A stretch of DNA of 25,277 nucleotides, taken from NCBI GenBank assembly GCA_035480955.1, contig DATIHF010000023.1, forward strand, positions 1-25,277. Reading direction: 5' to 3'. Every line of letters begins with the position of its first letter. Positions within the stretch are counted from its first letter, which is position 1. The stretch is from DATIHF01 sp035480955 (GTDB taxonomy: Bacteria; Patescibacteriota; Microgenomatia; Woykebacterales; RBG-16-39-9b). The position numbers were made by a program, and so were the translations under genes. The notes under the pieces are model-generated. The model was not told the DNA's origin. It worked only from the letters and a program-made list of their open reading frames with translations, and made no database searches. Below, piece by piece: positions 5,886-11,933 of this stretch.

Positions 5886-6581
5886 CTAGGTAGGAAATAA
5901 ACCGCAGTATATCTCTTCTTCAGAAATACTGTGATCTTGCACGACTTCCTCAAAATCTGACTGGTAATCTAGTGTTACAAACTCAAGGTGCGGTACAATG
6001 AGTTCAAGCTCCAAACTCTGAATATTTCTTTCGAAACTTCTAGTAACCTCTGCAGCCTGAGGATCTGTAAAAGTCTCGATACCCGGCCAAGTTATGTAGA
6101 ACCAGAGATGTACTCCACCATTTTGGTGTGTACAAATTGAAAAACCAATTTGTGTCTGTTCCGGTGTCTCAAGATCTCTTACAAGTTCAGGAATTTGCCC
6201 GATTATTGCCGCAGCTTTTCTCTTCGGCACAGAAAGTGCTTGAAACGCTAGCTCAACAGCATTGAAAAATTCCTTAGTTTTATCTCCATCCTGATTTTCA
6301 ACAGATACTTCTATCACCTCAAACTTTAGCTTAGATTCTCGAGCTGCCTTAACGAATTTGACCGTTGCTAAAGTCAAATGACTGTCCTGGTGGGTGTTTA
6401 GGTTGTGCTGCTGAAACCAGAGACAATGTGTTGGGTTGTCCAACATCAAGTGAACCGCCCTTACCAACTGCCCGGGTACCCACTTAATCACAACGGTTGG
6501 TCGGTGTTCGATGCTTAGCTGCCCTAGCATATATTCGAGCCGATGGCGTCTCTCATCGATTGAAACGACTGGGTAAGACAC
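5886..6581 (-). CDS. Unknown 231-residue soluble protein
   Basis: The GTG start at 6581 follows a very G-rich ribosome binding site (GGAGGGGG ending two bases before it). The protein has mixed alpha/beta character: a hydrophobic RPTVVIKWVPGQLVRAVHLM segment near 27-46, FEVIEVSVENQ near 93, a basic PKRKAAAIIGQIPELVRDL near 118-136, and GVHLWFYITWPGIETF near 155-170. Cysteines are few and there is no signal peptide or membrane helix. I recognise no family. It has its own promoter and intrinsic terminator, as a single-gene cassette divergent from the 6716 cassette. Confidence 0.65.
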   Translation of the reverse strand: MSYPVVSIDERRHRLEYMLGQLSIEHRPTVVIKWVPGQLVRAVHLMLDNPTHCLWFQQHNLNTHQDSHLTLATVKFVKAARESKLKFEVIEVSVENQDGDKTKEFFNAVELAFQALSVPKRKAAAIIGQIPELVRDLETPEQTQIGFSICTHQNGGVHLWFYITWPGIETFTDPQAAEVTRSFERNIQSLELELIVPHLEFVTLDYQSDFEEVVQDHSISEEEIYCGLFPT

Positions 6582-6631
6582 TTCCCCCTCCCCCCGGCTT
6601 GCGCCAGCTGAACTCTTCCTTGATTACGTCA

Positions 6632-6637
6632 ATTATA
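6632..6637 (-). promoter_or_regulatory. -10 box of the 231-residue protein gene
   Basis: Minus-strand TATAAT lies about 50 bases before GTG 6581, leaving room for a leader with a strong ribosome binding site. It overlaps the first bases of the plus-strand cassette leader, so the two divergent units share control DNA. Confidence 0.6.
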
Positions 6638-6715
6638 CTTCTCTACTGCAAGAAAAGGTGTATACTTTGCTTATTCAAACGGAAGGATTTGCCGAAAGGC
6701 TGGGAGGAGACATCA
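6633..6715 (+). promoter_or_regulatory. Cassette leader, copy 2
   Basis: Nearly matches 1139-1216: TTATACT, CTGCAAG, GTGTATACTTTG (TATACT 6661-6666), TTATTCAA, CGGAAG, GCCGAAAGGCTGG and GGAGGAG. The GCC-GAAA-GGC mini-hairpin directly before the Shine-Dalgarno sequence is retained. The genes that follow the two copies are not obviously related. Confidence 0.7.
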
Positions 6716-6928
6716 ATGCGTCATGGATGCGACATCGAGGGAGATTACGTTCGAATGGACCAGGATCCGGTTGAAAAATCACCAGAAAAGCCAGAGGTAA
6801 GGCTCACCAAAAGCACCGGTCAGACCTGGGAAGAGTTCGAATGGGATTTCGCTCGCCGTGTCAAGCAGCGCCGAATCGACAACGCCAATAGGTTAAAAGG
6901 CGCCGGCGATGTTGTCTTCTCAGTCTGA
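6716..6928 (+). CDS. Unknown 70-residue charged protein
   Basis: The ATG at 6716 lies 6 bases after GGGAGGAG (6702-6709); longer in-frame starts would run into the divergent gene. The first half is acidic and Pro/Lys-containing (MRHGCDIEGDYVRMDQDP), with KSTGQTWEEFEWDF near 32-45 and a basic helical tail (ARRVKQRRIDNANRLKGAG). It is single-domain at most, with one Cys and no membrane helix. The family is unknown. The gene has its own leader and terminator and forms a one-gene cassette. Confidence 0.6.
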   Translation: MRHGCDIEGDYVRMDQDPVEKSPEKPEVRLTKSTGQTWEEFEWDFARRVKQRRIDNANRLKGAGDVVFSV

Positions 6929-6932
6929 AACG

Positions 6933-6960
6933 AGGACGACCAATAGGCCGTCCTTTTTTA
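6933..6960 (+). terminator. Cassette terminator, copy 2
   Basis: AGGACG (6933-6938) pairs with CGTCCT (6949-6954), with CC/GG inside and the loop AATA, followed by a run of Ts. It is nearly the same core as at 2175 and 9705. It ends 16 bases before the stop of the convergent ABC permease gene. Confidence 0.9.
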
Positions 6961-6975
6961 TTTCCCAGACCGGCG

Positions 6976-7743
6976 TTAGAGGAAAACACTCAAGGTGAGG
7001 AAAACAGCGGTGATTCCAAAAACCCAAGCCAGGGCGGAGAATATTTCTCCACTGGTTGCCCCGTTGGGATTGCTCATCAGCCCTCTGGTTGCGTCAACTG
7101 CTTTCGTCACCGGCTGATTCAGCGCGAATTTCTGAAGCCATTCGGGCATAGTTTTGACCGGAACAAAGATTCCACTAGCGAAAACTAACGGGAAAATCCA
7201 CAAGAAACCTGCCGGCAGGGCCGCTTCCGGATCTTTAACGAGAAGGCCGATCGACACAGAAATCCACGAGAAGGCAAAGCCAAAAAGTACCGCGATGTAG
7301 AGCCCCAGCATACCATCCAATATCGTGCCGCCAAAGCGAAAACCGAGGAGGAAGCCAACCGCAACCATGATAATCACCACCAAAATATTTCTGATTGTGT
7401 CAGCCAAAACTTTTCCCATAATGACTGAGAATCCAGCGATCGGCAAAGAACGCAGACGATCAATCAGTCCGGACTTCATGTCCTCGGCGATTCCGACCGA
7501 AGCCTGGCTGGAACCAAAGAGTGCTGTCTGGATGATGATACCTGGAAGCAAGAACTGAATGTATTTATCGGCAGATTGCCCACCCAAGGTGATCGCTCCA
7601 CCGAAAACGTAGTTGAAAAGCAGTAAGAACATGACTGGCTGCACGGTCGAGAAAACCAAAAGCTGCGGGATTCGACGGTAACGGATGATATTCCGCTCGG
7701 TCATCACGATCACGTCCGAGATGGCGTTGGCAATACTATTCAC
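6976..7743 (-). CDS. ABC-2 family exporter permease (DrrB-type)
   Basis: A 255-residue membrane protein with the layout of ABC-2 permeases: an N-terminal cytoplasmic helix with ERNIIRYRRIPQLLV (about 16-30), a first membrane helix with FSTVQPVMFLLLFNYVFGG, then five more hydrophobic segments, and the family region LPGIIIQTALFGSSQ...EDMKSGLIDRLRSLPI (about 66-103). It ends in a hydrophobic SVFL without the usual charged tail, so the C-terminus may be slightly shortened. It should pair with the ATPase encoded just upstream (8-base overlap) to export a drug, lipid or other hydrophobic compound. The operon also holds the MarR regulator. Confidence 0.9.
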   Translation of the reverse strand: MNSIANAISDVIVMTERNIIRYRRIPQLLVFSTVQPVMFLLLFNYVFGGAITLGGQSADKYIQFLLPGIIIQTALFGSSQASVGIAEDMKSGLIDRLRSLPIAGFSVIMGKVLADTIRNILVVIIMVAVGFLLGFRFGGTILDGMLGLYIAVLFGFAFSWISVSIGLLVKDPEAALPAGFLWIFPLVFASGIFVPVKTMPEWLQKFALNQPVTKAVDATRGLMSNPNGATSGEIFSALAWVFGITAVFLTLSVFL

Positions 7744-8695
7744 CGCTAGGCTCCTCTCCGGTATAAGTCAAAAAGACCTCATCTAGTGTCGGCTGGGTCA
7801 AACTAATATGAATCAACTCAATCCCCGCTCCCTCAATAGTATCCAAAACTTCCCGCAGGTCCGCTGGACCATTTGGCGCTGGAACAGTAATGAGTTGGTG
7901 CGAATCTTTAACATGGACACCATCGTGATATTTTGGCTTCAATAATTCTGCAATTTTCTGGTGGTCTTTCCACTCTTTTGGTTCGACCTCAACCATGTTG
8001 CCACCAAGCTCTCTTTTTAGTTCTCGTGAAGTCCCTTGAGCAATGATCTTGCCTTTGTCGATCAAAACAATGTTGTCCGCCAGGGCGTCAGCTTCCTCAA
8101 GATATTGCGTGGTGAGAACTACTGAAGTTCCTTTGGCGACAAAACTTCGGATCAATTCCCACAAATCACTGCGGGTGCGTGGATCTAGTCCTGTGGTTGG
8201 TTCGTCTAAAAATAGAACTTTTGGTTCAAAAAGTAAACTGGCTCCGACATCTAGTCGGCGTCGCATACCACCAGAGTAAGTTTTCACTGGTCGATTGCCT
8301 GCCTCTTCCAAAGTCATTTCTTTGAGAACTTGAGTGGCTCTTTCATTGGCGAGCTTGTTCCCCATGTGGTAAAGCCGAGCCACCATTTCGAGGTTTTCTC
8401 GACCAGTGAGATTTTCATCGACGGCCGCGTACTGCCCAGCAAGGCCGATGACTTTGCGCAGTTCGGGGGCATTTTTCCGCACATCTAGTCCCGCGACAGT
8501 TGCACTGCCAGAAGTTGGGTCAAGTAAGGTGGTGAGGATTTTTATCAGTGTTGTTTTGCCAGCTCCGTTGGGCCCGAGTAAACCGAGAACTTTTCCGGGT
8601 TCGGCGTCAAAAGTGATGCCCTTGAGAGCTTCGTTTTTGCCAAAATTTTTCTTGATATTTTTTACTGAGATGATAGCTGGTGAATTATTTTCCAT
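7736..8695 (-). CDS. ABC exporter ATP-binding protein (DrrA-type)
   Basis: A 319-residue ATPase with Walker A GPNGAGKT (41-48), Q-loop GQYAAVDENLTGRENL (from about 87), signature YSGGMRRRLD (140-149), Walker B LFLDEPTTGLD (161-171) and a switch His region read here as LTTQYLEEAD, where the usual switch His is Gln, as in DrrA-type proteins. The C-terminal 90 residues match the DUF4162-like extension of this subfamily and end in QPTLDEVFLTYTG. It powers the permease encoded downstream and overlaps the MarR gene by 11 bases, so the three are translated as one operon. The start is ATG 8695; there is only a weak ribosome binding site. Confidence 0.95.
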   Translation of the reverse strand: MENNSPAIISVKNIKKNFGKNEALKGITFDAEPGKVLGLLGPNGAGKTTLIKILTTLLDPTSGSATVAGLDVRKNAPELRKVIGLAGQYAAVDENLTGRENLEMVARLYHMGNKLANERATQVLKEMTLEEAGNRPVKTYSGGMRRRLDVGASLLFEPKVLFLDEPTTGLDPRTRSDLWELIRSFVAKGTSVVLTTQYLEEADALADNIVLIDKGKIIAQGTSRELKRELGGNMVEVEPKEWKDHQKIAELLKPKYHDGVHVKDSHQLITVPAPNGPADLREVLDTIEGAGIELIHISLTQPTLDEVFLTYTGEEPSGE

Positions 8696-9152
8696 TTTCT
8701 TGCTTATTTATTTTACCAAGCAAAGTCGTTAATTGCGAGACCTCTTCATTATCAAGGTTATCAAAAGCTGGTCCAAACTTTTCTACCATATTGGCGCGGA
8801 AACTTTCAATCCGCTCGCGTGCCTTGGGAGTAAGTTTAATGATCTGGGAACGGCGGTCATTGGGGTCCTCTTCACGGGTCACCATTTCTTTCTCAACTAG
8901 CTGATCAACCATTTGCGTGACTGCCGCGGAGGTGACATTGAGAGAACTCGCAATTTCTTTCACGGAGATCCCCTCTTTTTCTTTAATCAGGCGGAAAAAT
9001 AAATCGCGGTGGCCGTGTCCGAAACCCATATGCCAATCTTTGTGTTCGCCATCATGAGAATCGTCCTGATGATGAGAGTGTTTCATCGACCGAAAGGCGA
9101 GGAAAAATTCTTTGAGAAGCTTTTCAAGTAATTGTTTACGATTTTTATCCAT
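8685..9152 (-). CDS. MarR-family regulator with His-rich segment
   Basis: A 155-residue winged-helix repressor, first gene of the operon with the DrrA/DrrB exporter. Residues 53-116 carry the MarR core: ISVKEIASSLNVTSAAVTQMVDQLVEKEMV (recognition helix around 72-86) and the wing EEDPNDRRSQIIKLTPKARE. Between the first helix and the core, residues 25-48 hold eight histidines plus several Asp (HSHHQDD...HDGEHKDWHMGFGHGH), unusual for MarR proteins and suited to binding a metal ion. It likely represses its own operon and responds to a ligand or metal. The promoter at 9172-9200 contains an inverted repeat that may be the operator. Confidence 0.9.
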   Translation of the reverse strand: MDKNRKQLLEKLLKEFFLAFRSMKHSHHQDDSHDGEHKDWHMGFGHGHRDLFFRLIKEKEGISVKEIASSLNVTSAAVTQMVDQLVEKEMVTREEDPNDRRSQIIKLTPKARERIESFRANMVEKFGPAFDNLDNEEVSQLTTLLGKINKQENGK

Positions 9153-9157
9153 AATAG

Positions 9158-9200
9158 TTAAGTGAGTGAATACTTTAGCAACTTAAGTAATAGTTGTCAA
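9158..9200 (-). promoter_or_regulatory. MarR operon promoter with inverted repeat
   Basis: Minus-strand TTGACA (9200-9195), a 17-base spacer and TAAAGT (9177-9172) make a strong promoter. TTAAGT (9158-9163) and ACTTAA (9181-9186) form an inverted repeat flanking the -10 box, and ACTTAAGT (9181-9188) is itself a palindrome in the spacer. A MarR dimer bound here would block RNA polymerase, giving autoregulation. The leader is about 12 bases long. Confidence 0.65.
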
Positions 9201-9222
9201 GACTTCTCTTTCGCAAATAGTT

Positions 9223-9244
9223 TATAATCGGTTTGGTGAGGAGG
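9223..9244 (+). promoter_or_regulatory. Promoter and ribosome binding site of the third cassette
   Basis: TATAAT (9223-9228) is followed by GAGGAGG (9238-9244), 7 bases before ATG 9252. The -35 region would overlap the divergent MarR promoter, so MarR could affect this cassette too. The upstream ACTTCTCT...CGCAAA faintly recalls the other cassette leaders. Confidence 0.65.
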
Positions 9245-9251
9245 TGTGATC

Positions 9252-9446
9252 ATGCCGAGGAAGCCTACTCGTCCCAAGGCAAAGGAGAAGACAGACGAAC
9301 AAGAGATCGACAAAACCATACTGTGGCTGGAAGAAGAGCTAAGACGGCTTGACGAAGAAGCCAAAGATCTGATGAACAACAGTCAAAGACCCAGACGCTT
9401 GTCTCATCAAGATGATCGAATTCGCGGAATTGAGCCAAGCTTCTAA
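9252..9446 (+). CDS. Unknown 64-residue basic/charged helical protein
   Basis: The ATG at 9252 is 7 bases after GAGGAGG. The N-terminus is Lys/Arg/Pro-rich (MPRKPTRPKAKEK), residues about 17-42 form one highly charged helix (IDKTILWLEEELRRLDEEAK), and the tail is Arg/Asp-rich. It resembles a small DNA- or RNA-associated or partner protein but matches no family I know. The next gene starts 2 bases after its stop, so the two are coupled. It is the first gene of a two-gene cassette that ends at the terminator 9705-9736. Confidence 0.6.
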   Translation: MPRKPTRPKAKEKTDEQEIDKTILWLEEELRRLDEEAKDLMNNSQRPRRLSHQDDRIRGIEPSF

Positions 9447-9447
9447 C

Positions 9448-9690
9448 ATGAGACCACTTACCTATATTGAAGAGCAGTTGGGCGTGCTCGGCACGCTAGA
9501 GCAAGATCGTTTTGGGAAAAGTGTTGCAATAACCCTAGACATCGGAAAACGAAAAATCAGATTTCCCTGCTCTTGTCCTTTCTACCCTAGGATTAAAGCG
9601 ATGGGTTGTCCCTTGCACCATGAAGGTCCTGGTGGTTCATGGCCAGTGGAAGAAGCAAAGGTAGAGCTAGAAAAGATTGGTGAAATCTAA
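9448..9690 (+). CDS. Unknown 80-residue protein with Cys/His cluster
   Basis: The start ATG 9448 comes right after the preceding stop and fits translational coupling; an in-frame ATG at 9412 would overlap the upstream gene and also lacks a good ribosome binding site. The N-terminal 40 residues contain YIEEQLGVLGTLEQDRFGK. Residues about 46-66 carry FPCSCPFYPRIKAMGCPLHH, a CxC...CxxHH group that could hold zinc or another metal. The C-terminus is acidic and helical. Function unknown. Like the third gene of the first cassette, it is a cysteine-containing protein at the end of a cassette. Confidence 0.6.
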   Translation: MRPLTYIEEQLGVLGTLEQDRFGKSVAITLDIGKRKIRFPCSCPFYPRIKAMGCPLHHEGPGGSWPVEEAKVELEKIGEI

Positions 9691-9704
9691 ACGAGAGATC
9701 AAAC

Positions 9705-9736
9705 AGGACGACCAACTTGGCCGTCCTCTAATTTTT
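9705..9736 (+). terminator. Cassette terminator, copy 3
   Basis: AGGACG-A-CCAA and TTGG-C-CGTCCT form a stem of 10 pairs with one A-C mismatch and a single loop base, followed by CTAATTTTT. The core is the same as at 2175 and 6933. It overlaps the stop codon of the convergent gene 9728-10039. Confidence 0.9.
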
Positions 9737-10039
9737 CTTGAGTTTTTGCTCAGCGTAGTAGCTTGCCGCAGCGAGGAAAAGATAAGGTAAATGGCCGACG
9801 ATAAATTCCATTTCACTCTCATCTGGGACTCTTCTTTTTTTGAAAACACGAATATCCATTGAGGAGCCTGATTTAGTGGAATAGCGATCCCAGACGACTC
9901 CCGCCGAGCCTAGAGACAAAGCCGCAAAAACTAGTGAGGCGAGACGAAATTGTCGCAGGAGCAACAAACTCATTCCCACAATTGCGGTCCAAGCAGTGAT
10001 CGAGTTTATAAAATGTTCTGGATCTGTTTGAATTCTCAT
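9728..10039 (-). CDS. Small two- to three-pass membrane protein
   Basis: A 103-residue protein. Helix one spans about 12-28 (SITAWTAIVGMSLLLL), helix two about 32-48 (LASLVFAALSLGSAGVVW), followed by a basic loop (FKKRRVPDESE) and a weaker hydrophobic stretch at 79-95 (VGHLPYLFLAAASYY) with a Lys-rich end. No catalytic motif is seen and the family is not recognised. A TAAAAT box lies 6 bases before the ATG with TTGCCT 16 bases further up, so a leaderless mRNA is likely. Its stop sits inside the terminator of the opposite cassette. Confidence 0.65.
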   Translation of the reverse strand: MRIQTDPEHFINSITAWTAIVGMSLLLLRQFRLASLVFAALSLGSAGVVWDRYSTKSGSSMDIRVFKKRRVPDESEMEFIVGHLPYLFLAAASYYAEQKLKKN

Positions 10040-10045
10040 AACTTT

Positions 10046-10073
10046 ATTTTAATAGCACAAGGTTTTTAGGCAA
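10046..10073 (-). promoter_or_regulatory. Promoter of the 103-residue membrane protein
   Basis: Minus-strand TTGCCT (10073-10068), a 16-base spacer and TAAAAT (10051-10046), 6 bases before the ATG at 10039. Confidence 0.55.
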
Positions 10074-10087
10074 GAAGCAAGCAGGCA

Positions 10088-10121
10088 AAGAAAAACAGTC
10101 CCAATTGACGAGACTGCTTTT
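10088..10121 (-). terminator. Intrinsic terminator of the DUF1761 gene
   Basis: On the minus strand CAGTC (10116-10112) pairs with GACTG (10100-10096) around an 11-base loop that can pair further. Flanking A and T runs extend the stem, and TTTTTC follows. It lies about 20 bases after the stop at 10140. Confidence 0.8.
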
Positions 10122-10139
10122 CCAAAAAATACTTTTTTC

Positions 10140-10568
10140 TTAAATCATGAGCCCAATGACAGCACCCATCGCGACAATCGAAAGCAACTGGTGAAAGGTA
10201 TCCATTGCGAAAAGTTTAAAGTTTTTGTTGTCGGAGAAGATGGTCGCGGTCAGCTGCACTGGCATCAGGAATCCCAGCCAAACCCAAAAAGCAGTGATTA
10301 TTCCGGTCATCTCGTTTGAGTAGTGGTAAAAGTTCAAAGAGAGAGTGATGATGTGAAAAAGAATGTAGCCGGTGATCAATGCTGCTACGAAAGAAAGGGC
10401 GTACCATTTGCCCATCTCTTTTTGCATCCCCTTTAGTTTCTCGGGAGTGTACCCTCTTTCTTTCATCCAAGGTTTGCCCATGACATAGGGACTGTAATAG
10501 ACAAAGCCCACGATCATCGCCGCGATTGCCGCGACGAGTACTGCAAGATAATTAACTTCAACGTTCAT
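10140..10568 (-). CDS. DUF1761 family membrane protein
   Basis: A 142-residue, four-helix membrane protein. The opening VEVNYLAVLVAAIAAMIVGFVYYSP...GKPWMKERGY (about 3-38) is the signature of DUF1761, with helices near 5-25, 50-72, 82-104 and 118-140. Members are widespread small inner-membrane proteins without a proven activity. I start at ATG 10568, 8 bases after GGGGGTGA; a GTG at 10580 in the same frame overlaps that site. It is one of the few non-cassette genes with a clear ribosome binding site. It stands alone, with its own terminator. Confidence 0.85.
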   Translation of the reverse strand: MNVEVNYLAVLVAAIAAMIVGFVYYSPYVMGKPWMKERGYTPEKLKGMQKEMGKWYALSFVAALITGYILFHIITLSLNFYHYSNEMTGIITAFWVWLGFLMPVQLTATIFSDNKNFKLFAMDTFHQLLSIVAMGAVIGLMI

Positions 10569-10659
10569 TAATAGAGTCACCCCCTTCCCAAAGAATAGGG
10601 ATAAATATTTCTGCCCAAAACACTACTTCTCCCTGATCAAAATGTCAAGACAATTGGTG

Positions 10660-10665
10660 TATAAT
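10660..10665 (+). promoter_or_regulatory. -10 box of the dehydrogenase gene
   Basis: A perfect TATAAT 6 bases before GTG 10672. It supports GTG 10672 as the start and argues against the upstream ATG at 10642, which would lie before the promoter. No good -35 box is seen. Confidence 0.7.
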
Positions 10666-10671
10666 TTAGCT

Positions 10672-11880
10672 GTGAATAGACGGCTGCTCACTCTACTCTC
10701 AGTTTTGTTGGTAATTCTCGTTGGTCTGAGCTTTCTGGCTTTCAAAATCCTCTCCACCCCAAAACCAAAAACTAAAACAACACTCGTGGTTAACAAAACT
10801 CTGAAAACTCCTCAGGTTGGTCTGACTTTGCTTGCCACCGGTCTCACCGAACCTACCGACATCGTCTCAACTAAAATCGCGGGTGATAAACGCCTCTTTA
10901 TCACTCAAAAGACTGGTGTGATCGGGGTGCTCGGCAGCGACGGAAAGGTCTCTTCAATTTCTCTTCTGGATATTAGTGATCTAGTTCAGGACAAAGATGA
11001 GATGGGCCTGCTAGGTCTTGCCTTTCACCCAAACTTTTCACAAAATGGCTTTTTTTACGTAAATTATGTTGATAAAGCGAGAAATACGATCATTGCCCGC
11101 TTTACGCTTCAAAAAGGTTCGGCCCAAGCAGAACCCTCGACTGAAAAACAGCTTTTGAAAATTCCCCAACCCTACCCCAATCACAAAGGCGGAGATTTGC
11201 ACTTTGGCAAAGACGGTTACCTTTATATAGGTCTCGGTGACGGTGGGTCCTCCGGTGATCCGGAAAACCGAGCGCAAAATCTCAATGAATACCTCGGTAA
11301 AATCTTACGTGTCAATGTAAACTCGGGAGATCCTTACTCCATACCGTCAGCTAACCCTTTCGTTAATAAACCCAATGTGAAGCAAGAAGTTTGGGATTAT
11401 GGACTGAGAAATCCTTGGCGCTTTAGCTTTGACAAAGCAGGCAATCTCTGGATCGCCGATGTTGGTCAAGGTAAAATCGAAGAAATTGATTTAGAAAAAG
11501 CCAATAGCAAAGGTGGTTTCAACTACGGTTGGCGCTGTTACGAAGGCTCTTACGATTACAATAATAGTGGGTGCGCCGCGAAATCCTCTTACACCTTCCC
11601 GATTTTAGAATACGACCACAGTGAACAGCGCTGCAGTATCACCGGTGGCTACGTTTATGAAGGTGGGCAGTTTCAAGCCCTCGCTGGAAAATATTTTTAT
11701 GGAGATTACTGCAACGGTGAACTTTTCTACACTGAACAAATCAAAGGCAGCTATCAGCAAACCCTCGCTCTTTCTACTCCCTACAAAATTAGTACTTTTG
11801 GGCAAGACTCTTCAGGAGAGCTCTATTTAGCAGACATTGCCACGGGAAGTATTTATAAAATCGTTGATTTAGCAAACTAA
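10672..11880 (+). CDS. Membrane-anchored glucose/sorbosone dehydrogenase-like beta-propeller
   Basis: A 402-residue protein. A hydrophobic helix at about residues 5-24 (LLTLLSVLLVILVGLSFLAF) with basic residues before it acts as a signal anchor. The rest is the GSDH (PF07995-type) beta-propeller: GLLGLAFHPNF, HKGGDLHFGKDGYLYIGLGDGG, NLNEYLGKILRVNV, VWDYGLRNPWRFSFD, LWIADVGQGKIEEID, NYGWRCYEG and the late SITGGYVYEGG...YGDYCNGELF. Family enzymes oxidise sugars with PQQ and calcium, but several extracellular members have no shown activity. Cysteines in the WRCYEG...GCAA part and in YCNG may form disulfides. The domain would face outside the cell. Substrate and cofactor cannot be inferred. Confidence 0.9.
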   Translation: MNRRLLTLLSVLLVILVGLSFLAFKILSTPKPKTKTTLVVNKTLKTPQVGLTLLATGLTEPTDIVSTKIAGDKRLFITQKTGVIGVLGSDGKVSSISLLDISDLVQDKDEMGLLGLAFHPNFSQNGFFYVNYVDKARNTIIARFTLQKGSAQAEPSTEKQLLKIPQPYPNHKGGDLHFGKDGYLYIGLGDGGSSGDPENRAQNLNEYLGKILRVNVNSGDPYSIPSANPFVNKPNVKQEVWDYGLRNPWRFSFDKAGNLWIADVGQGKIEEIDLEKANSKGGFNYGWRCYEGSYDYNNSGCAAKSSYTFPILEYDHSEQRCSITGGYVYEGGQFQALAGKYFYGDYCNGELFYTEQIKGSYQQTLALSTPYKISTFGQDSSGELYLADIATGSIYKIVDLAN

Positions 11881-11907
11881 CTACCCACACCTTAACGATG
11901 TGGGTAG
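11881..11907. terminator. Hairpin between convergent genes
   Basis: CTACCCACA (11881-11889) pairs with TGTGGGTAG (11899-11907), a perfect 9-pair stem directly after the dehydrogenase stop. Neither side has a good T-tract, so it may act as a weak bidirectional terminator or protect the 3' end. A TTAGCAAAC direct repeat flanks it. Confidence 0.55.
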
Positions 11908-11933
11908 GTTAGCAAACTTTCACAAAAAAGTTT

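Noticed and set aside
2175..9736. The GGACGACC...GGCCGTCC hairpins as integron attC sites
   Set aside because: No integrase is present, the hairpins sit right after stop codons and two of them have T-runs, so transcription termination is the simpler reading.
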